DNA of 64,000 nucleotides from Taenia hydatigena (lineage: Eukaryota > Platyhelminthes > Cestoda > Cyclophyllidea > Taeniidae), in the NCBI GenBank assembly GCA_036345935.2, contig JADWOT020001080.1, positions 1 to 64,000 of the forward strand, given 5' to 3'. The notes beneath the pieces were generated by a model. It saw only the letters and a program-made list of their open reading frames with translations, made no database searches and was not told the origin of the DNA. A program made the translations under genes and the position numbers. Positions 49,550 through 61,060 of this stretch are shown here, piece by piece. Positions within the stretch are counted from its first letter, which is position 1; the number at the start of each line of letters is the position of its first letter.

Positions 49550-49712
49550 TTAAAAGATTAGTGCTTTCGTACCCAATTGTTATCCAATTTTCTCAATGCC
49601 ATTCTCTAAAATCATTGCCAAAACACCCTGGTTGATGGGACGCTTACCTTCACCATCAGAGTTTGCTTCAACGTCGCTGAGTTGATATTAATCCCGCCCA
49701 ATTCAATAAGTC
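49550..49712 (+). pseudogene. Secreted-family exon 2 relic, plus strand
   Basis: The segment from 49621 (accctggttgatgggacgct, then gtttgcttcaacgtcgctga) is close to the second half of exon 2 of the 55-kb gene and ends in ccgcccaattcaataagtc at the former donor. It faces the minus-strand relic that starts 10 bases later, so the two half genes meet tail to tail. Confidence 0.55.
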
Positions 49713-49719
49713 TACTTCC

Positions 49720-50213
49720 AGTTCAGCTTCGGTACACGCGTCTCTTTTCACTTGCACAGATACATTCACATTCGTTTGCCTGATTTTCACTCGCTTTGCT
49801 ACCTAAAAATGCAAATCGACGGTCACTGAAATGTATTGTCGGAGTAAGTAGAAATAAAATCAATTCAATTACTGAAATGCGAAATTCCATTGCCCACTTA
49901 AGTGAGGGATTGATGAAGGAGGTGTGTGATGATTTGGTTGGAAGTTTGGCATTCACAATTTGCACATATGAAATGCGGAGGGAAGAATTACGCCACTGGG
50001 AGGGGCTAGTGCCATCCCAGTCACGTTGGAGCAAATGCTGACGGTGTAAGTTGACGTGTCATCGACTGTAGTATTTTGCAAGGACAAGTGTCAATAAATT
50101 GGACATGGAAGTCTGAAAAGTGCTTGTCAACAGAAGGGATGTCAGACTCAGCATAACTCAAAGGGGACACTGACAGCACTGCCACGAAAAGCTGTATGCC
50201 TTCCGACTGAAAA
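49720..50213 (-). pseudogene. Secreted-family relic, minus strand
   Basis: The reverse complement of 50150-50213 resembles the signal-peptide exon (ggcatacagcttttcgtggc ...) but the ATG is gone and the donor is changed from GT to CT. Most of exon 2 is deleted; its tail (actgggatggcactagcc, cctcccagtggcg) sits at 49990-50040. A piece resembling the start of exon 3 lies at 49720-49815. The gene is non-functional. Confidence 0.6.
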
Positions 50214-50405
50214 TGTAAGACCTAGGGCATGTGCAGGAGTGTGCGAATGGAGAACACCCACCTAAAAAGTCGCAATTCTATTAAAAGTTGGAGAATAGTG
50301 AGACCTTCATTGCGTATAGGTCAGTCGAACATGTGCTTACATGTTACGTGACATCACCAGCTAACATGTACTTGTAGCTGAATGCTTTTATCAGCAGTGG
50401 ATCAA

Positions 50406-50567
50406 GGGAGGTCCTCTGATGACCAGGCATTCCTTACTCACGCTCTCGGTGATGCGCTTCGTGAGGCTCCAACCCAGCTCCTCGTTTCTGACTCCTCTGA
50501 TCCGTTCGACTTCCTCACTGACTCCCTCAAGTCCCCTTCAATGAAGCCAACCATCTTCGACCACTGA
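50406..50567 (+). CDS. Terminal exon of unknown protein, longest open copy
   Basis: Fifty-three codons plus TGA, fully open. It begins Gly-Arg-Ser-Ser, contains DDQAFLTHALGDALREAPTQ, and ends LKSPSMKPTIFDH. Relative to the 144-bp copies it has six extra codons between the TQ motif and LKSP. The open frame extends upstream to an ATG at 50382, and a plausible acceptor (tttatcagcag) ends at about 50397, so either a 61-residue small protein or a terminal exon is possible. A related copy follows at 56641. This is the best candidate for a still-functional member, but no upstream exons could be linked. Confidence 0.35.
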   Translation, partial: GRSSDDQAFLTHALGDALREAPTQLLVSDSSDPFDFLTDSLKSPSMKPTIFDH

Positions 50568-51970
50568 ACGTTGTCGCCTTCTTCTTCTCTATCTCACTAG
50601 CAGTTAGAAACAGTCCGTCCAATTCACAATGACCATCCCACACTGACATCACATTTCATGCAAATCAGGTTGCTCCTCTATGGCCCAAGATGCTTCGTAG
50701 TCTCGATTTTCTCCCCTCTTTGCTAATCAAAGTGCATGCTTGACTCGACTACGTAATTGGGAAGCTACGTTAACTTGCTCTGTAAGCATTCATAAGTTAG
50801 AGATTGAGTGGAGGTTAGAAATGGCAGTTGCATGAAGTAAGGTGTGTGCAGTGGGAAAAAGATGGGATGGGAATTTGTGGAAAGGAAGGCATGGTGAATT
50901 GGGATTGGCTCAGGGAATGCGAGTGAGTGAGTTTGCTAAGTCTTGTTGGGGTGAGAGAATCTGCCCTCGCTTTGCAGCTTAGTTTGTCGCAGAGAAGGAT
51001 TATCAGTGAGATGTAACAAGGCGATAAGATGCGCGTGTCGGTATGGGTGGGGGGATAGCGCCACCCCTTCACATCTCACCACGTGGCCTGGGTGCACCCA
51101 CTGATGAGCAGCCCTTCCATCCACCTCTTAGACAAACCAGCCGCCTATTGTTTTGATCTGCAAATGCTTCACTTCAAAGACTCAATTCTCCACCTTGTGT
51201 TTCTGCTGCACTCCTTTTGTAGTAATCATGGTAGCTTCAATTTGGCTATTTCTCCCAGTCAAGGAGCAAAATGCTAAGAAACCGACTTTGGCTAAAGTCT
51301 ATCGCTAGTAAAGGAAAGCTGACTACTACCAATTCACTTCTGCGGATAAATGCAAATTGCGCCTCTGTGTAAGTTTTGCGCCAGAGCAAAACAAGTATTT
51401 ATGCAAAAGCGCATGGATTCTTGGGCTTTCAGGTGCCTCCCCAATTTCGTTAAGCTTTGACAAGTAAACTCGGTCCACACAAAACACCCATTACAACTAC
51501 ATTGATGGTGGATTAGCCAAAGAAGGCGAGGCCAATGCATTCCAAGTGCGCATTCAATACAAATTATCCGTCAACTTTTTATACATCACTTGTTCCAATG
51601 ATTTTACTCACAGGATTGACAGGTGAGACATTGTTGTCGACCCAGATGTGTGAACTTCAATGGAGCGCACATGATGGGCCCAGAGAAACCTCCATTAAGC
51701 GTGTCACGGTGCAAATAGAATCACACCATCAGCTGACCGTTTCAGTCATTGTCATTTCATCACTTCCGGAGATTATGTCTCACTGTGCCGTACTTGGAGT
51801 GATATGAAGGCATAACAACTTCGCACGGCCTTGCAGTCCACAAGAACTAGACGCATTGTCGGTTGTAGGGTGTGCAGAAGAGCAACAACTATAGTTTGCA
51901 AATATGGCCAAGAATAGTAGTTTAGATATATAAGTAGAGCAACTAGTAAAGCCTGTGAATGCTGGAGCAA

Positions 51971-52017
51971 CTGGTTGGATATAAAAGACTACCCACCACT
52001 CCCTCTCACCGACAACG
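51971..52017 (+). promoter_or_regulatory. Orphan promoter and leader of the secreted family
   Basis: The plus strand shows ctggttggatataaaaga (TATAAAAG at 51980-51987) followed by the family leader ctacccaccactccctctc and gacaac. At about 52017 the sequence jumps into the outer-arm repeat family (cagctgataatgcacac ...) and no signal-peptide exon follows. The promoter is thus joined to unrelated sequence. Confidence 0.75.
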
Positions 52018-53130
52018 CCAGCTGATAATGCACACATAGAGGGGGAAGACGCAAAACAACACTCCACATAGCCTAATATGAATAACTAACGCAGTTTCTA
52101 GGTGCCGCAGCCACATACCGATAGCAGATCCCAGTGCTACCATTTCACCCAGCAGTGTCATGGCCTACCTTGTCGAAAATGAGACGAGTTTGATGAACAA
52201 GGCTGAGAAGCTGAAACAAAGTTGATCACGGTGGTGGCATTTAGGAAAGCGATTAAGACGTTCTTCTACGAGTTTAAGCACGACATATCTTCAACCATGG
52301 AATCACCACGATTAATGATTTCGGAGACCACCATTCTGCAAACGAGCAGCTTTTCTTATCAATCGTTGGCTTAGCTATACCCAAAGTTCTGAATCTCCGT
52401 TGCACAGAATTCTAGTCAATGAAACCCAAGCAAATGAAGGCACATAAAAAGACTTGATTTGTCTACTGGCGAAAGACTAATCTTATTTTCAAAGAAGCAC
52501 TTAATAATTTAGGGCACCTGCCTCTCCTTCCTCCCCTGACCGCAGCAGTGATAGCACCAGTAGAAGCGGTTTGGGAGACACACCGTCTTCACTGTCATCT
52601 CCACGACGACCACGATGACGCGAAGCAGAGACGTTAAGGCACGAGGTGATCCGTCGGAAGTCATGATGGCACGCTGACGGTGGCGAGCGTTAAATCCATT
52701 TCTGCCCTCGCCTGGAGTTTTCGCTGAAAGGCCAAAGGAACTTGGATTCAATGTCGAGGAAACAATTGACAGGTGTCTTCTACACGAGTCACACCTACAG
52801 CCTCCGACTAATCAAATCACACGTGAATGGCTGCCACCGAGCCACATTGTGCTACTCACTCGAAATCATCGCCACGATACCATGTGAGGGTATCTTAAAT
52901 GGAGGAAACAAATACACAGACGGATAGTGACCTCTAGGAAACAAACAAGTTAATCGCATAAATACTTGCAAAACCCTACTTAACACACACGAACGTACAC
53001 ATTCTTTACCTATTCCAACAGCCATATTGACCACAGGATGTTCAGATAAAAAGTAGGTGGCATTAGGGCACCACAAATATTACTTCAATTAGGACAACAA
53101 ACAATGTAACATTTCCCACAGGCGTGGCAG
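52018..53130 (+). repeat. Outer-arm repeat unit, right-flank copy
   Basis: Starts with cagctgataatgcacac, as at 28.74 and 14.66 kb, directly after the orphan promoter. Further anchors are 52440-52500 (ctggcgaaagactaatctta) and 52820-52920 (ggctgccaccgag ... ccatgtgagg). Between them, 52165-52390 is an inverted copy of the 35.15-35.45-kb repeat. No conserved coding frame seen. Confidence 0.6.
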
Positions 53131-54840
53131 AAGGTCGACAAATATTCAGACAACTCGTTAACATTAGGGATGTACCTCCTCTGTTGAAGCTCACTTGTGA
53201 GACAAGCGTCAACGATATAAAGAGCTTCCGTGGCTTCCACCACCTGCAATCAATTACTCGCGCCGCAATGGAGCTCGCACAATTCTTCATAGGATTCCCG
53301 TGCAAGGCCACAAATCCACTGCTCACGAAGAGCGTTGGCACAACCGTGTATGCTATCTGCATCACTCTCCCATCCTAATATTCCTCGCTGATTTAACATG
53401 CACTTACGAAACACACTAAGACCTCCTCCTTTTCCCGTCATGTGAATGCCATCATTCCATCCAGCAGATTCGCACCTTCGCCAGTGAGCACACCTCGTGC
53501 TCAACTCCCATTAGGGGAAAAGCCTATTTTGAAAAGGCGCACTAAGGTGATTAGTTAAAGCACTCTAATATTCCCATCTTCAAAGCTGCTCACAAATATC
53601 TAGATATTTACTTTTTTCTATTCGCATCCTATAATAGTGATATTCGAAGGGCAGTACCATGCTACCATTTTGCGCAGTGGTGTCCAAAAATACATCTTTT
53701 GTTTGCATCTATGATTATCTGCTGCCCATGTTCTAATTAAGCGCGGTACATTAAGAAGTGATTCTAGATGGAGTGTGTGAAATTTTAAATCAAGTTGATG
53801 TTTAAATCTTCACCATGCATAAGTGGGTTACATGAAATTCAAGCATTCGTAATGTTAATTTGAGGATAACAACTTGTCCTCTTGAGCACTTTTCACCAAA
53901 CAGCATGTTGATAACTCATTGCGATTGCTTACAGCACATTACTATCTAAGATTGCAGGATAGTTAGCTTAGGTGTGCGCATGCCTACTTGTGCGTTTAGG
54001 CTTGCGTGGCATGAGGTGCGTGGTGAAATGCAGAGTGCTTCGGCGAGATATGGGACACATTCATGCAGCAGAGGTGAATGTTTATAGATTTGCTATGCTG
54101 CCATGAATCTGGTAGGTGATGCAATGTGTTATTAGATTGGATTGCATTATTCCACACACCAAAGTGTGTGAGCAGCTTGGTGTTCGTGGTTTGTATTACT
54201 GCCTTAAGCATTGAGTTAGAAGGCAGTAGCCGTGGCCTACCATCATTTCCGCGCAACGAAAGAGGCCTTTATTTGCAATTTTGCCTCATCGCAGCCACTG
54301 AATTGGGTGCGAAGTTGATGAGAACTTGATTTCGCTAACATTCACTAGTTTCGATGGGTCAAATTTTTCAATGTTTGACTTTAATCCCTACAATTTGTAC
54401 GCGCAGAAGCATTGTTTTTTAATGCAATAGCTTTTACATGCATTTATTCCGTAACCACCCTTGTTTTTCCCTCCATCCTTCTTTTTCTTCTTTTCACCGG
54501 CATTCTCACCCCACAGATTTCAATCTGATACCAAAGCACACTCACCTCGCATGTTTGTCTTCCTGTGTCAACTTCCAATGTGCATCAGACGGAGGCACCA
54601 ATTGCCGCTGTGTCCACACTCTCACCACATTGACGCGGAAGAGATGTTACCCCATCTCAAAATGATTTGTGATCTCGCCACTCTCCTATCTTCGGTGCTT
54701 GAGGTGCATATTTGGCTTAACTCTTTGATGGAGAAGCTGTGTCAGTTTGGTGTAGGAGTAGAGGGTAGATTTGTCTGTTTCATACAGCACGATGTGTTGG
54801 TCGTGTTTGTGTATTGTGACTAACATGACTATGAGTTTCT
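53131..54840. other. Stretch with weak frames only
   Basis: A plus-strand frame at 54461-54823 (120 codons) includes HIDAEEMLPHLKMICDLATL and further helical residues, and an overlapping frame is Cys-rich (CASDGGTNCRC). Neither has a copy elsewhere. From 54838 the sequence resembles 31568-31640 (caatgtgagc ... ttcaatgcacact), the repeat beyond the secreted genes. Confidence 0.3.
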
Positions 54841-55304
54841 TAAACTGTCAACACTGGTCAATGTGAGCGTCCCACCACTCTTCAATGCACACTCATTTCT
54901 TTTTGAAATCTCGCTGAAAAGAAACCCCAGTTTAATGCAGTACAAGACGGTCCAGCAGGTCGTAGGTTAAAACCTCACGAGTAAAAACGATAGGCTAACC
55001 AAAAGACAAAGATGTCTTTCGAGAGAATGGTGCTTCTGCATCACTTGAAGCACCTCCTCACACCTCAAAAGCCAATCTTACTGAGAAGGAGAATTTATTT
55101 CGACTAACCGCCCGACCTCTAGTGCTATGTGACACATTGAAGTGTCGGCAGAAGCCAGTTGAGTTGGAGGCGTTATCGGGCTATGGGAGTGCAACGATTG
55201 CTGTGGAGGCGGGAAAAGTGGAAATGTACCGACAAAATAAGTAGGATTAGGAATGAAGTTGAGCACTAGAAGGACCTTGAGATGTGTCAGCCGAGGCTAG
55301 TTAT

Positions 55305-56023
55305 TCAGGCTCGAAGTGCTTTTCCTAACGCTTTTTCGATTTCGCCGACTATCTGATCTTTGTACGCAGTGGCTGATACGGGTAAACCGAGAATGTAGAT
55401 GTATGCGTCTGCGAAAACAGGTGCCGATAATTTCAGTTTAACGTCGGGATACAAGCCTGTTAGTATTTGCACAGAAGCATCAAACTTTGCTTGGCCGATC
55501 TTCACACTCATTGCTACCTAAAATACGCAAGTCAACGGTTAGTGGTATGCGATAGCGGAGTAAGTACAAAGAAGATTGTTATTTTCAAAACGCGGCAACC
55601 CACTGCCCTCTGAAATCGAGACTTGATAAATAAGGTGTGAGGAAATATGGTTGCAAGATTGGCATCCACGATTTGCGTGAGTAAGTATGAAGTAGACTTA
55701 CTGCCTTGGGAGGAGTTAATATCAGACCAGTCACGTTGAAGCAAACCCTGATGGTTAAGGCTAGCGTTCCATCGACCAGAGTGTTTTTAATCGAATAGGG
55801 GCAAGAGAGAACAAGACCTTTAATAGCTTCGACATAGTATTTCTTGCCGTGTTTTTTTACATATTGTAACAGATCCTTTATTGCACCTTCCATGACGGGA
55901 TCCACGAGGAAGCCTGCAAAGTGCCAGTCAACAACAGGAGATGTCGAACTCACCGTAACTAAAAGTGGACACTGACAGCAATGCCACGAGAAGCAGCATC
56001 CCTTCCAACTGATAGCGCTGCAT
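55305..56023 (-). CDS. Small secreted protein of unrecognised family, intact copy
   Basis: Three exons on the minus strand: 56023-55954 (70 bp), 55913-55702 (212 bp) and 55517-55305 (213 bp), joined through a 40-bp intron (GT...GCAG, phase 1) and a 184-bp intron (GTAAGT...TTTTAG, phase 0). The product is 164 residues. Residues 1-24 form a signal peptide (MQRYQLEG, then LLLVALLSVSTFSYG). The mature part has an amphipathic helix around DLLQYVKKHGKKYY, two cysteines (SCPY, VCFN), a glycosylation sequon in CFNVT, alternating beta-like residues from 85 to 140, and a C-terminal helix EIEKALGKALRA. Secretion is supported; function is not known. A helix/beta/helix lipid-binding fold is one guess only. 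All exons are open, unlike the sister copies. Confidence 0.75.
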
Positions 56024-56104
56024 GTCGAAGGAGTGGAGCTATGCTTTGTGTCAGAAGTCGCTAAATGTCGGTTGTGTTGTCGGTGAGACCGAGTGGTGGG
56101 TGGT

Positions 56105-56112
56105 CTTTTGTA
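56105..56112 (-). promoter_or_regulatory. Altered TATA box of the intact secreted gene
   Basis: At the position where the two sister genes have TATAAAAG, this copy reads TACAAAAG on the minus strand, about 80 bp before the start codon. The surrounding promoter is conserved: gccattggc upstream and accacccaccact in the leader downstream. Transcription could be weakened; no other TATA is visible nearby. Confidence 0.6.
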
Positions 56113-56640
56113 CCCAACCGCTTGAGTTTTCGCCAATGGCAATTTTTTCGTAACCCACACACCGCCGCCTTCACCAACGCAATGACTGAAGCGTGAAGGT
56201 GAGTGACAGCACTAAGGCACGCTCCTGCAAATCCAACCAGAGGAGACATCATCCACTTCAACCTATTTCCACCTCCAAAGTAAGGCTTAAGGCATGCGCA
56301 AAGAGTGCGGAGTGATGAATCTCCACCCAAAAATTCCCGAGTCGATTTAAGCACGCAACACATCGGAGAGGAAGTTCACTAGCCTCATCGAAACACGATG
56401 ATTTGCTTTGGAATATACTTGCGCCCAAAAGCTACCAAGACCAAAGTGACACCAATCGTAGATATGACCGTGATTGTGGCGTTGATTTTGGCTTGAATTA
56501 GTTGTCGCCAAGATCTGTGAATATGTGCCTCTAGATTGACCACTCCTTGGCATTTTACGCTGCAGATGCTATACTTTAGCTGCTAGCTATTCCAGCTAAA
56601 ATCTACCTGTGGATGAGTGCGTTTATCAGCAGTGGATCGA

Positions 56641-56775
56641 GGAAGGTCCCCTAATGACCAGGCATTCCTTACTGACACTCTCGCTGATGCGCCTCTAGCG
56701 ACTCTGACCCAGCGTGTCATTATAGACTCCCCTGATTCGTTTGACATCCTGGCTGGCTCCCTGAACTCCTCTTAG
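56641..56775 (+). pseudogene. Terminal exon family, truncated copy
   Basis: Opens with GRSPNDQAFLTDTLADA and keeps TQ and SPDSFD, matching the 50.4-kb copy, but ends at TAG after LNSS, before the conserved F-[DE]-[YH] ending. The preceding acceptor-like tttatcagcag is also shared with the 50.4-kb copy. Confidence 0.4.
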
Positions 56776-57579
56776 AGTGCTGAACGCTACTGCCTTCCTC
56801 CTCTCCATCTGACTAGCAGCTGCCAATACCCTATCCGATTTTCAATGACCATCACCCACCGCCATCACATTTATGCGAGTCAGGATGCTTCTCAGACTCA
56901 CTTTTCCCCCCTCTTTGGTGATCAAAGTGCATACTTGACTCCATCGTTTCATAGAGAAGCTACAACAGTCTGCTCTGCAAACGGTCATAAGTTAGAAGTT
57001 GTGTGGAGGCTGGAATCGGCAGTTGCATGAGGCAGAGTTTGTGCAGTGGAATAAAGATATGATGGAAATCAGTGGGGAGGGCAAACATGCTGAAGTGGTA
57101 TTGGCATTGAAAATGCGAGTAAATGAGTTTGGTAAGTCTTTTTGGGATGAGAGAAGCTGTCCTCACCTTTTGGCTTAAATTGTCGCAAAGAACGACTATC
57201 GGTGAGATGGCACAAGGTAAGATGCGCGTGCCGGTATAGGTGGGATGATGGCGGCACTCCTCCACATCGCACCACGTGAGACGAGATGGAGTCGGGGACG
57301 AGATGCCACCACTAATTGATATGGTCTGAATGCACTCACATATGGGTAACCTCCCCAACAACCTCTTACACATAACAGCCGCCTATTGCTTTGACCTCTA
57401 GATGTTTCACTTCAAAGGCCCAATTCTCCACATGGTGTTTCTGTTGCATTATGGCAACACCACACGACATCAGTCCAGAGACAACAAATGAGCACTATCA
57501 GGTCATTCCAATATTGCGTATGGATGATGTCGGGTTGAATTAGTCCACAGTGCTGATGGCCCTCCGTCCCCATGTTGAG

Positions 57580-57861
57580 GTTTTTGCCGCCAACCTTGGG
57601 TTTGGCTAAGTCAACGATTGATAAGAATCGCTACTCTGTACAGAGTGGCGGCCGCCTTAATCACCAAAAGCGGTGATTCCATGATTGCAGATACGTCGTG
57701 TTTACGATCGGAGAAGAATGTCCTTACCTCTTCTATGCATGTCACTTCCGTGGTCAACTTTGCTTCGGTAACTCAGCCTTTTATAGCAAACTCGCCTCAT
57801 TTTCAACAAGATAGGTCATAAAAAAACGGTTGACATTTCGGATCCAACTACCGGACGCAAA
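57580..57861 (+). repeat. Repeat shared with 35.15-35.45 kb, 12.8-13.1 kb and 52.2-52.4 kb
   Basis: Anchors: ttaggcttcgccaggtcagc at 35.17 kb against ttgggtttggctaagtcaac here, then gaagaatgtc, atgcatgtcac and aactcgcctcattttc. Orientation is plus at 35.2 and 57.6 kb and minus at 12.9 and 52.3 kb. Short open frames (72 and 67 codons) keep a MSLSLLCM-like start only in the arms. Unclassified; no terminal repeats seen. Confidence 0.6.
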
Positions 57862-58075
57862 GCAAGTGACAATTAGGCAAGCAAAAGTGGATATGACTGT
57901 GTAAATGAAAACAGGTACGCGCATTCAAGTTAAGCTAAAATGACGGCGCCTATTTTCAAAAGTGCATGTGTCTACTTTTTCGGTGTTCCTGTACCAGCCA
58001 ATATCGTTAAAACTGAGATAACTGGTGAAGTCGGTAAAGTGTTAGAAGGCGCACTTTGGGGTCTCGTAGGTAATC
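57862..58075 (+). pseudogene. Secreted-family exon 3 relic fused to another repeat
   Basis: The plus strand shows MTAPIFKSACVYFFGVPVPA and GKVLEGALWGLVGN, closest to exon 3 of the 20-kb gene. A CAA codon has become TAA near the start and one base is missing just before the MTAP motif. There is no intron acceptor: the relic joins directly to the repeat family seen at 35.15-35.45 kb (57580-57860 here). Confidence 0.65.
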
Positions 58076-59627
58076 TTTCCTGTTCACTGTTCGCTGTTCA
58101 ATCTCGCTTTGTTTATCTTCCCATTCCCGCTCTTCCCCGTCTCCACAGCAGTTGCTGCACTCCCATAGCCCAATAATGCCTTTACCTCAACCAGCTTCCT
58201 CTGACGCTACAGTGCTGGAGATCAAACGGTTATTCAAACAAAACTTTTCCTCTTCTGCTAAGTGAGGTGAGTTGTTGTGGGTGTGATGGATATGTCAGTG
58301 TAAGGCGGGACGTTGTGAGGAGACGATTGAAGTGAGGTCGAAGCACTATCCTCTCAAAACATCTCTTCTCCCTCTTGTAAGACTAGCGCTTTCGCCCGTG
58401 TGGTTAAAAAGGACTCAAACGCGCGTTTTTGGTAACTTTTGTATAAGTATTGAGAGGGCCAACATGGTAGTTGCTTAGACTACACTGAAACACAGAAACA
58501 TCCACGGCATTGCCTTGTTTGCAGTTGTCTTTTCCTCGTCCATTGCCTCAACATTCCATAGATTTCCATGTATCTCGCTTTCGCACAATGCAACAGATGG
58601 GTCCGCATCACCAACAGAGCACTTTCCAATGCGCTTTCAGTAGTTGTGAGGTAAGAGCAGTGCAACCCCCTGAAAGCCCTTGCACCACATTGAAGAAAAC
58701 TTCCATCCAGCCAGTTTTAAAGAAGCAAGTAAGTGTTTGCTGACGCAGCTGAAGGAAGCTGTAATCACCAGTGATGGAGGAACTGCAACACGGAGGCGAC
58801 GGGCAACCGACAGTGATAAATGAATCAACCTGGTATCGTCCACACGCAATAATGGATTGATGTAGTTGTGCTTACTCGTGGACGCTGGGCTGACGTCTTG
58901 CAGTGTTCAGCCAACAAGAGGCGAGTTGTAGCTCACCATAATTACCACAACCAGAGTGCAGCAGATACATCAAATGGAGAATTGAGCCTTTGAAGTGAAA
59001 CATCTGGAGGTCAAAACAATAGGCGGCAGTTTTGTCTAAGAAGGTTCTGGAAAGGTTGCTCGTATGCGAGTGCATTCAGATCATACCAATTAGTGGTGAC
59101 CTCTCGCCTCCCGACTCCATCTCGTCTCACGTGGTGCGATGTGGAGAAATCCCACTCTTGTTGCACCTATACTAATGCGCGCATCTTACCCTATGGCAAT
59201 TCACTGGTAATCCTTCGCTGAAACAGGCTATGCCGAGAGGTGTAGGGAACGTCTCTAATTCCAAAATAGATCAACTAAACTGCCTCAAATTTCCATCCTA
59301 TGCCTTTGCTTTACTCCCACCATCACCTCACTGCCCACATCTTGCCCCATGCAATTGCCAATTCTATCCCCTACTTTACTATTAACTTATAACTGCTCGC
59401 AAAGTGGGCCGTCGCTGCGTATTCGTGAAAAACTCGAGTCCAGAATGCACGTTGGCAATTGAAACAAGTAAGGAAAATTGAAACCACGATGGTCGCAAGA
59501 GCACAAGCAAAGAATGTTTGAATGACCTGGAGGTCCTGTTCATCAGTGGGATTTGGAATGGAGCCTAGGGAGGTGTATTCAGCGGCAGCATTGCCTAGCT
59601 TAGCATAATTGCAAAACCAGTGCAATT

Positions 59628-59960
59628 ATGCCTTGTACGCATCCAACACCCCACGCAGAGGAACAAATCGCGGATGTTGAGGTGCTCAAGCATGTAAACG
59701 CGCAGAAGAATGCGTCTCCAACTAATTACGCATTGCCTTACCAACCGCGTTCACACCAACACATCAATGGCGCCGTTAATTTACAAACTCTCCACCTCCA
59801 CTGCATGAATGTGTCCCATAGCACGCCTAAGCACCCAGCATTTCACCATCTCCTCATCCCACGAAGCGCACACGCACACGTAGGCATGTGCACACCCAAC
59901 TCGCCTACTTTGCAATCCCAATTAGCAGTGTGCCGTAAGCAACTGCAATGCGAGGAGTAG
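59628..59960 (+). pseudogene. Conserved unknown frame with HINGAVNLQ motif
   Basis: The 110-codon frame contains TPHAEEQIADVE, SPTNYALPYQPRS and HINGAVNLQTLHLHCMN. The inverted copy at 18446-18141 has TPHAENQTADAEEP, PTNYAWHYQPRS and HINGAVNLQALHLY in one uninterrupted frame. The level of agreement over 60 codons exceeds what the nucleotide repeat alone would lead me to expect, but synonymous bias was not measured. No known domain. Confidence 0.3.
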
Positions 59961-60814
59961 TCAGCATGCTATTTGGTGAGAGAGTGCTCAGGAAGACAAA
60001 TTGTCGGTCTCAAATTAACTCCTCAAAGGTTTGAAGTTCGCATCACTCACTTGTGCATGGTTAATAGACATTGGAATTAGGGTCAGATCCAAGCATTTAC
60101 TTGATTCGAATCTGCACACTTTCCATTAGAGAGTGCTTGTTATTCTGCCTCACTTGACTGAAACATTGACGGCAGACAAGCAAAGATGCAAACAACGAAC
60201 CAATTGCAAACATCGACTTGTAAAGTGCTAGCATGGTCCTGTCCACTCATCGAAGGTTTGGTAACTTGTTCATTTGACTGCTGATTTCGGTTACGGTCAC
60301 TTGGGTTGACCACATCGCCCTGGCCGAGTGGGATGGCCTCCGGATCATGACACTAGTCACTCCCGATTTCTCTGTTTTCTGAATATACATAGTCTGCCTT
60401 GTATTTTGCCTTTGTTGCCTCAATAGAATAGTGGAATCGACTTTAACGGATTTCTATCCTGATTTATACCGCCTGTGGCAAATTGTTGCGGTGCGAAAGA
60501 GGTGCATGCGCTTTGGATGGAAGAATCTGCGACAACAGAGGGGCAAAGAATGAAGTCCACTTTCGGCATCTACCACATCTCCGTGTCCAGCGAAAAAGCT
60601 ACTACCAACGGAAGCAATACTAGTCGAGAACCACCTGGGAAACCTTTGCTTTGGAAATTGTCCTACCATACCCGCTTAAGGAGACCGGTGTTCCTACGTC
60701 TCCCTATGTACACGTTGATGGTCAGCGAAATCTCTCACTATGATCCAGATCTAGCCCCAACCGACAAGAAAAACCAGTTATGATAATGTTCCGACTATCT
60801 ATTTTATCAATCTC

Positions 60815-61060
60815 TGATGTGTAGGCTCCTCTCAGCCGTCCTCAAGTGACGGCTCACTTGTAGGCGTTCCATCTATTTCGAAAGGTCACTCAACAATTAC
60901 AATCGGAGTCGTTCCATTTGGGTGCCGCGATGGCATCAACACCTATCCCATGAGCAGGCCTTTGCAGAGCCGCACGATTGAGGTCGCAGTCTGGGTAATG
61001 AGTATTTCTTGACTCCAAGTGAGTGTTCACGAATAATGACTCGTGCACCTGATTAAGGTT
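60815..61060 (-). pseudogene. Conserved unknown frame, most decayed copy
   Basis: Nucleotide similarity to 23.68-23.93 kb and 35.65-35.91 kb is plain (for example ggtcactcaacaattac and atcggagtcgttcca), but no frame of useful length remains. The segment continues into the region similar to 23.9-24.0 kb. Confidence 0.4.

Noticed and set aside
55585..56160. Single 191-codon frame as one protein
   Set aside because: The frame reads through the leader and the 40-bp intron of the secreted gene. Conservation between copies is confined to the three exons.
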